A stretch of 64,000 nucleotides of DNA from JAHJQZ01 sp963676075 (GTDB lineage Bacteria; Pseudomonadota; Alphaproteobacteria; Rhizobiales; Devosiaceae). The position numbers were made by a program, and so were the translations under genes. This document shows, in pieces, positions 60,401 to 64,000 of the stretch (its first letter is position 1; every line of letters begins with the position of its first letter). The notes beneath the pieces were generated by a model that ran no database searches, had not been told where the DNA came from, and saw only the letters and a list, made by a program, of their open reading frames with translations. The stretch lies in contig CAXXNZ010000004.1 in the NCBI GenBank assembly GCA_963676075.2, forward strand, positions 186,001 through 250,000, written 5' to 3'.

Positions 60401-60889
60401 ATGCCTGCCACATGCTCCTTCGCCGTTTTCGAACAGGGCGACATTCCATCCCTCACCACGATCATGACGGCCGCCTTCAACCAGGATGCCCAGCTTTTTC
60501 ACGGCAAACAGGAGGATGGCCCGCCCGGCTACAACACCGGCGAGTTCTTTCGGAAATGGTTGTTTGGTCAGGAGGTTACCGCCGGCTTCAAGATCCTGTC
60601 GGACGGCAAAATCGTCGGCGCGACGATCGTCTGGATTCATCCGAGCGGCGAGAATTTTCTCGGCACAATCTTCGTAGACCCGGAGCATCAGAACAAGGGA
60701 ATCGGATCGCAAGCCTGGCGCTTCATCGAAGCCAGCTACCCGCTCGCCCGCAGCTGGTCGCTGACCACACCGGCGCTTTCCACCAGAAACCGGCACTTCT
60801 ACGTGGCAAAATGCGGCTTCCGGGAGGAACGGATCGAAGACGGATTTGTCCACATGAAAAAGATCTTGGAAGCGGGCGCCGGATCTTAA
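60401..60889 (+). CDS. GNAT-family N-acetyltransferase
   Basis: A 162-residue GNAT protein. Core motifs: LGTIFVDPEHQNKGIGSQAWRFIE, whose QNKGIGSQAW (about residues 96-105) is the acetyl-CoA loop, and NRHFYVAKCGFREERIEDGFVHMKK near the C-terminus. Substrate unknown. It lies on the plus strand between rpoN and hpf, interrupting the usual rpoN-hpf-ptsN order; the gene converges on rpoN. Confidence 0.85.
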   Translation: MPATCSFAVFEQGDIPSLTTIMTAAFNQDAQLFHGKQEDGPPGYNTGEFFRKWLFGQEVTAGFKILSDGKIVGATIVWIHPSGENFLGTIFVDPEHQNKGIGSQAWRFIEASYPLARSWSLTTPALSTRNRHFYVAKCGFREERIEDGFVHMKKILEAGAGS

Positions 60890-60934
60890 TCCGTCAGCGA
60901 CGGTCGACCCCAAGAGTCCTATCGCAATCCTACG

Positions 60935-62440
60935 TCAGGCCAGCTGCATCTTTGCCCGCTTCTGCCTCCGGCGGATCACCGAGGAGGGGATATTCATGCC
61001 CTCGCGGTACTTGGCGACCGTGCGGCGGGCGACATCGATGCCCTGTTCCTTTTTCAGGCGCTCGGCGATGGTGTCGTCGGAAAGGATGGCCGCGACCTCC
61101 TCGGCATCGATCATCTGGCGGATCAGATGCCGCACCGCCGCCGAGGAATGATCCTCGTCGCCGGTTGTCGAACCGAGCGCGGTGGTGAAAAAGTACTTCA
61201 TCTCGAACAACCCGCGCGGTGTCGCCAGATACTTGTTGGCGGTGACGCGGCTGACGGTTGATTCGTGCATGTCGATCGGTTCGGCCACCATCTTCAGTGT
61301 CATTGGACGGAGATGGGCGACACCGTGCAGCAGGAACGCATCCTGCTGGCGAACGATTTCGGTTGCGACCTTGAGTATCGTCTGGGCCCGCTGGTCCAGG
61401 CTCCTGGTCAGCCAGTTCGCCGTCTGAAGGCAATCGACGAGGAAGGTGCGCTCCTCGGCGCCGTGCGCCTTCTTGACCACGCTCGAATAATAGCTGCGGT
61501 TGACCAGCACCCGCGGCAGAACTTCGGAATTGAGTTCAAGCGCCCAGCCGCCGGTCGGGCCGGGCCTGACGAACACATCCGGCACGATGGCCTGGATCGG
61601 AGCGCCGTCGAAAGCGCGGCCGGGACGCGGATCGAGCTCGCGCAGCTCGGTCAGCATGTCGGCAAGATCCTCGCGGTCGCAGCCGACGATGCGGATCAGG
61701 GAGGCGAGATCGTGGTTGGCGACAAGATCGAGATGGGCGATCAGTCGCTCCATATAGGGATCGAGCCGATCACGCTCTTCAAGCTGCAGCGCCAGGCATT
61801 CGGCGAGATTGCGCGCAAATACGCCGGTCGGCTCGCAATTCTGCACAATTCTGAGCACGTCCTCGATTCGGGAGCACTCGACGCCGAGCGTATCGCCGAT
61901 GGCCTCGCATGAGCTTGCGAGATAGCCGTTGTCGTCGACATTTTCGATCAGGTGCGTGGCAATCAGCCTGTCGGCGGGCTCGCGCAAAAGATAGCTGATC
62001 TGTTCGTGCAAATGATCGGCGAGACTGACTTTCGAAGCAACATAGGCGTCGATATCGGGTTGTTCGCCCACCGCGCCGCCCTCTGCCGACATACGACCAG
62101 TCTGGGTCGACGGTTCCGAGCCATTCTGTTCGGGAAAGATATCGGAGGCTTCCGAATCAAACGCCGCGGCCATCGATTCGGCGGTGCCGATCGATTCGCC
62201 CTGCTCATAGACGTCCATGTCCTCGCGCGGGGCAACCTCGGGTTCCGGTTCGGGCAGTTCGCTGTCGCTCGACTCGTCACGCTCGAGCAGCGGATTGCGC
62301 TCGAGCTCGGCATCGACAAAGGCATTGAGCTCGAGATGGCTCAATTGCAGCAGCCGGATCGACTGCATCAGCTGCGGCGTCAGCGACAGGGTCTGCGACT
62401 GCCGATATTCGAGGCGCGGCCCAAGTGCCATGTGTTTCAC
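60935..62440 (-). CDS. rpoN: RNA polymerase sigma-54 factor
   Basis: A 501-residue sigma-54. N-terminal Gln-rich region I (LEYRQSQTLSLTPQLMQSIRLLQLS), acidic region II (ESSDSELPEPEPEVAPRED), the core-binding and HTH region, and the RpoN box ARRTVAKYRE near residue 480. It directs transcription of nitrogen and other bEBP-controlled genes. MKHMALGPRLEYRQ at 62440 fits rhizobial RpoN starts. It lies downstream of lptB after a repeat. Confidence 0.97.
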   Translation of the reverse strand: MKHMALGPRLEYRQSQTLSLTPQLMQSIRLLQLSHLELNAFVDAELERNPLLERDESSDSELPEPEPEVAPREDMDVYEQGESIGTAESMAAAFDSEASDIFPEQNGSEPSTQTGRMSAEGGAVGEQPDIDAYVASKVSLADHLHEQISYLLREPADRLIATHLIENVDDNGYLASSCEAIGDTLGVECSRIEDVLRIVQNCEPTGVFARNLAECLALQLEERDRLDPYMERLIAHLDLVANHDLASLIRIVGCDREDLADMLTELRELDPRPGRAFDGAPIQAIVPDVFVRPGPTGGWALELNSEVLPRVLVNRSYYSSVVKKAHGAEERTFLVDCLQTANWLTRSLDQRAQTILKVATEIVRQQDAFLLHGVAHLRPMTLKMVAEPIDMHESTVSRVTANKYLATPRGLFEMKYFFTTALGSTTGDEDHSSAAVRHLIRQMIDAEEVAAILSDDTIAERLKKEQGIDVARRTVAKYREGMNIPSSVIRRRQKRAKMQLA

Positions 62441-62607
62441 TCATCCGATCGGACTGACGGCCAAGTTGACCAGGACAGGGCGATAATTGCAGCAATCGGC
62501 GCCACAAACAAGTTCCGTGCCAATCTCTTGATTAACCGCGTCCTTGCACGCTTTAGTGACAGGCGTTCCGGTGGTGGTATCCGGACCGAGGTCTGGTGAG
62601 ACCGACG

Positions 62608-62716
62608 CTCTACCGTGTTTCCAGCAAAATTGGAGACCGGTTTTGCGGCTCGAAAACGCGAAAAAACAAAAGATTAGGTCGCTTCCGCGTTTCCGCGAAA
62701 CATTGAAACGATCTAG
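62608..62716. repeat. CTAG-ending intergenic repeat (type 2)
   Basis: TCTACCGTGTTTCCAGCAAAA, then ACCGGTTTTGCGGCTCGAAAACGCG, AAAACAAAAGATTAGGTCGC and the palindrome CGTTTCCGCGAAACATTGAAACGATCTAG. The right CTA is the stop codon of lptB. It lies between lptB and rpoN and may set their relative expression. Confidence 0.8.
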
Positions 62717-63462
62717 AGCTGGAAATCGTCACCGAGGTAGATTCGCCGCGCCTCGCGGTCGGCGGCGATGATCTCCGGCTTGCCCTGCACCATCACCTTG
62801 CCCTCGTAGATGAGATAGGCGCGGTCGACGAGACGCAGTGTCTCGTGAACGTTGTGGTCGGTGATCAGAACGCCTATACCGCGCTGCGTCAGCTGGCGCA
62901 CAAGTCCCTTGATATCGGCAACTGCGATCGGGTCGATGCCGGCGAACGGCTCGTCGAGCAGCATGAACACCGGATCTGCGGCCAGTGCCCGGGCGATTTC
63001 GACCCGTCGCCTTTCGCCGCCGGAAAGGGCCAGCGCATTTGCGTGACTGAGGTGGGAGATTGAGAATTCGTCCAGCAGCGCCTCGAGCCGCGCAGTGCGC
63101 GCCTTGCGTGAGCGGACATGGCCTTCAAGCACGGCAAGGATATTGTCCCTGACACTCATGCCGCGGAAGATAGACGGTTCCTGCGGCAGATAGCCGATGC
63201 CGAGTTGACCGCGCTGGAACAGCGGCAGCTTGGTGATCTTGCGGCCATCGAGCAGCACGTCGCCGCTATCGGGCCGGACCAGCCCCATGATGATGGTGAA
63301 AACCGTCGTCTTGCCGGCCCCGTTCGGACCGAGCAGCCCCACTGCCTCGCCACGTCTGACGGCGATACCGACATCGCGCACCACCTCGCGCTTGCCGAAT
63401 CGCTTGGCGAGCGAATGCGCAACCAGCCAGTCAGTGTGATCGAAACCGTCCGCTTCGGTCAT
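62713..63462 (-). CDS. lptB: LPS export ABC transporter ATP-binding protein
   Basis: A 249-residue ABC ATPase driving lipopolysaccharide transport through LptBFGCADE. Walker A GPNGAGKTT (about residues 44-52), signature LSGGERRRVEIARALA, Walker B VFMLLDEPFAGIDP, and the H-loop ITDHNVHETL. Its ATG overlaps the lptA stop by four bases, and rpoN follows, the standard alphaproteobacterial order. Confidence 0.97.
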   Translation of the reverse strand: MTEADGFDHTDWLVAHSLAKRFGKREVVRDVGIAVRRGEAVGLLGPNGAGKTTVFTIIMGLVRPDSGDVLLDGRKITKLPLFQRGQLGIGYLPQEPSIFRGMSVRDNILAVLEGHVRSRKARTARLEALLDEFSISHLSHANALALSGGERRRVEIARALAADPVFMLLDEPFAGIDPIAVADIKGLVRQLTQRGIGVLITDHNVHETLRLVDRAYLIYEGKVMVQGKPEIIAADREARRIYLGDDFQL

Positions 63463-63914
63463 GGGTTGAAAACCCCGGTCACCCGGCCACCATCTTTCTG
63501 CACAAACTCGGTGGTGTTGGCGTTGAAGTCGACGCGCAATTGCTCACCGGTCACCCGACCCGACGCGCTTGTCGCCACGACGTCGCCGGTCACCAGCATG
63601 ACTTTTTTCTTAGGGTCATAAACACCGCGCCTGCCGGTCACACGCTGTTCGGGCGTGACGATCACCAGGTTGCCGGCGGCAATCAGGCTCTCGATGTCCG
63701 ACGCGCCGCCAGCGCCGTAATGCACCTCTACGGTGTTGGCATCGATGGTCGTTGTGCCCTGCACAACGACGACATTGCCCGAAAAGGTCGCCAGGCTGGC
63801 GCCTTCTTCGACAACGAACCTGTCGGCGGTGACACGCACCTTGTCCTCCGCCAGTGCAGGCAGCGCGGCCAACGTCAGTCCAAGCGCGATAACCATGCCG
63901 AGCACAGGCTTCAT
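63459..63914 (-). CDS. lptA: LPS export periplasmic protein LptA
   Basis: A 151-residue periplasmic OstA-like protein with a signal peptide (MKPVLGMVIALGLTLAALPALA) and a repeated beta-jellyroll LptA core (VTADRFVVEEGASLATFSGNVVVVQGTTTIDANTVEVHYG). It bridges LPS between inner and outer membranes. The start at 63914 overlaps the lptC stop by four bases (ATGA). Confidence 0.93.
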   Translation of the reverse strand: MKPVLGMVIALGLTLAALPALAEDKVRVTADRFVVEEGASLATFSGNVVVVQGTTTIDANTVEVHYGAGGASDIESLIAAGNLVIVTPEQRVTGRRGVYDPKKKVMLVTGDVVATSASGRVTGEQLRVDFNANTTEFVQKDGGRVTGVFNP

Positions 63915-64000
63915 TGCGTCGTCTCCGAGCCGGGCGTTTCGAGCGTCACGCCCTGCATGTCCCATTGGTTGTCTGCGCCATACATGACAAGAGATTTCGC
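63911..64000 (-). CDS. lptC: LptC, C-terminal 29 residues (cut by window edge)
   Basis: The frame open from 64000 ends with AKSLVMYGADNQWDMQGV...ETPGSETTQ and a TGA at 63911-63913. Position directly upstream of lptA with a four-base overlap, and the membrane-lipid context, identify it as the end of lptC, the inner-membrane LPS transport component. Only the C-terminus is in the window. Confidence 0.8.
   Translation of the reverse strand, partial: AKSLVMYGADNQWDMQGVTLETPGSETTQ

Noticed and set aside
1..64000. CRISPR arrays, rRNA or tRNA genes
   Set aside because: I found no regularly spaced direct repeats and no rRNA or cloverleaf-like sequence in the intergenic regions.

Overview
This 64 kb window comes from a high-GC alphaproteobacterium, most likely of the order Hyphomicrobiales (Rhizobiales). 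The pointers are a RirA-type iron regulator, an MbfA-type membrane ferritin, a cobN/cobW cobalamin locus, Omp25/31-like surface proteins, the lptC-lptA-lptB-rpoN block followed further on by hpf and ptsN, and dispersed rhizobial-type palindromic repeats. The genus cannot be fixed from the sequence alone. Nearly every real gene has long open antisense shadows because of the codon bias.

Region by region. 1-4.8 kb: cobalt/cobalamin genes on the minus strand (cobN cut by the window edge, cobW, a CbiM-like permease behind a cobalamin riboswitch). 4.8-12.8 kb: small DUF2164 and DUF486 proteins, a RirA-like regulator, an ABC-F ATPase, a sulfide/persulfide module (TauE/SafE exporter, BigR-like repressor, persulfide-dioxygenase-like hydrolase, rhodanese) and a DUF1206/PAP2 pair. 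12.8-17.3 kb: an accessory-looking segment with a LysE-type exporter, a HEAT-like protein divergent from a soluble KAP-type P-loop NTPase, and a frameshifted IS5-family transposase touching the NTPase gene. 17.5-25.3 kb: a chemoreceptor, then rpmI-rplT and pheS-pheT, with three extra genes wedged between pheS and pheT. 25.3-34.9 kb: glycosyltransferase, yeiH with a divergent LysR gene, fumC, an ArsR/ArsP-like permease pair, an aldo/keto reductase and a metallo-hydrolase. 35-44 kb: acetyltransferase, a LytTR membrane regulator coupled to a hydrolase, mbfA, an amber-interrupted methyltransferase, an extensin-like protein, a LysR gene and lepA. 44.2-51.3 kb: a hexuronate island (FCD-GntR repressor, TRAP transporter, uxuA, uxaC) preceded by a structured, possibly RNA-coding, gap. 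51.3-57.8 kb: two paralogous outer-membrane proteins, an exported protein, a CAP-domain lipoprotein and glpK/glpD. 57.9-64 kb: AEC transporter, ptsN, hpf, a GNAT gene, rpoN, lptB, lptA and the end of lptC.

The most interesting signals are: (a) the HEAT-like/KAP NTPase pair beside a dead IS5 element, a candidate defence or stress island; (b) a family of intergenic repeats bounded by the rare tetranucleotide CTAG, whose terminal TAG repeatedly serves as the stop codon of the adjacent gene; (c) the five-gene, overlap-coupled pheS-ASCH-exonuclease-exported protein-pheT operon; (d) an in-frame palindromic element inside cobN; (e) matching operator pairs (AACTA-N6-TAGTT around the ArsR/permease genes, and TGTGA-N6-TCAC upstream of both OMP paralogs); and (f) an intergenic minus-strand structured region with a strong terminator next to the hexuronate regulator.
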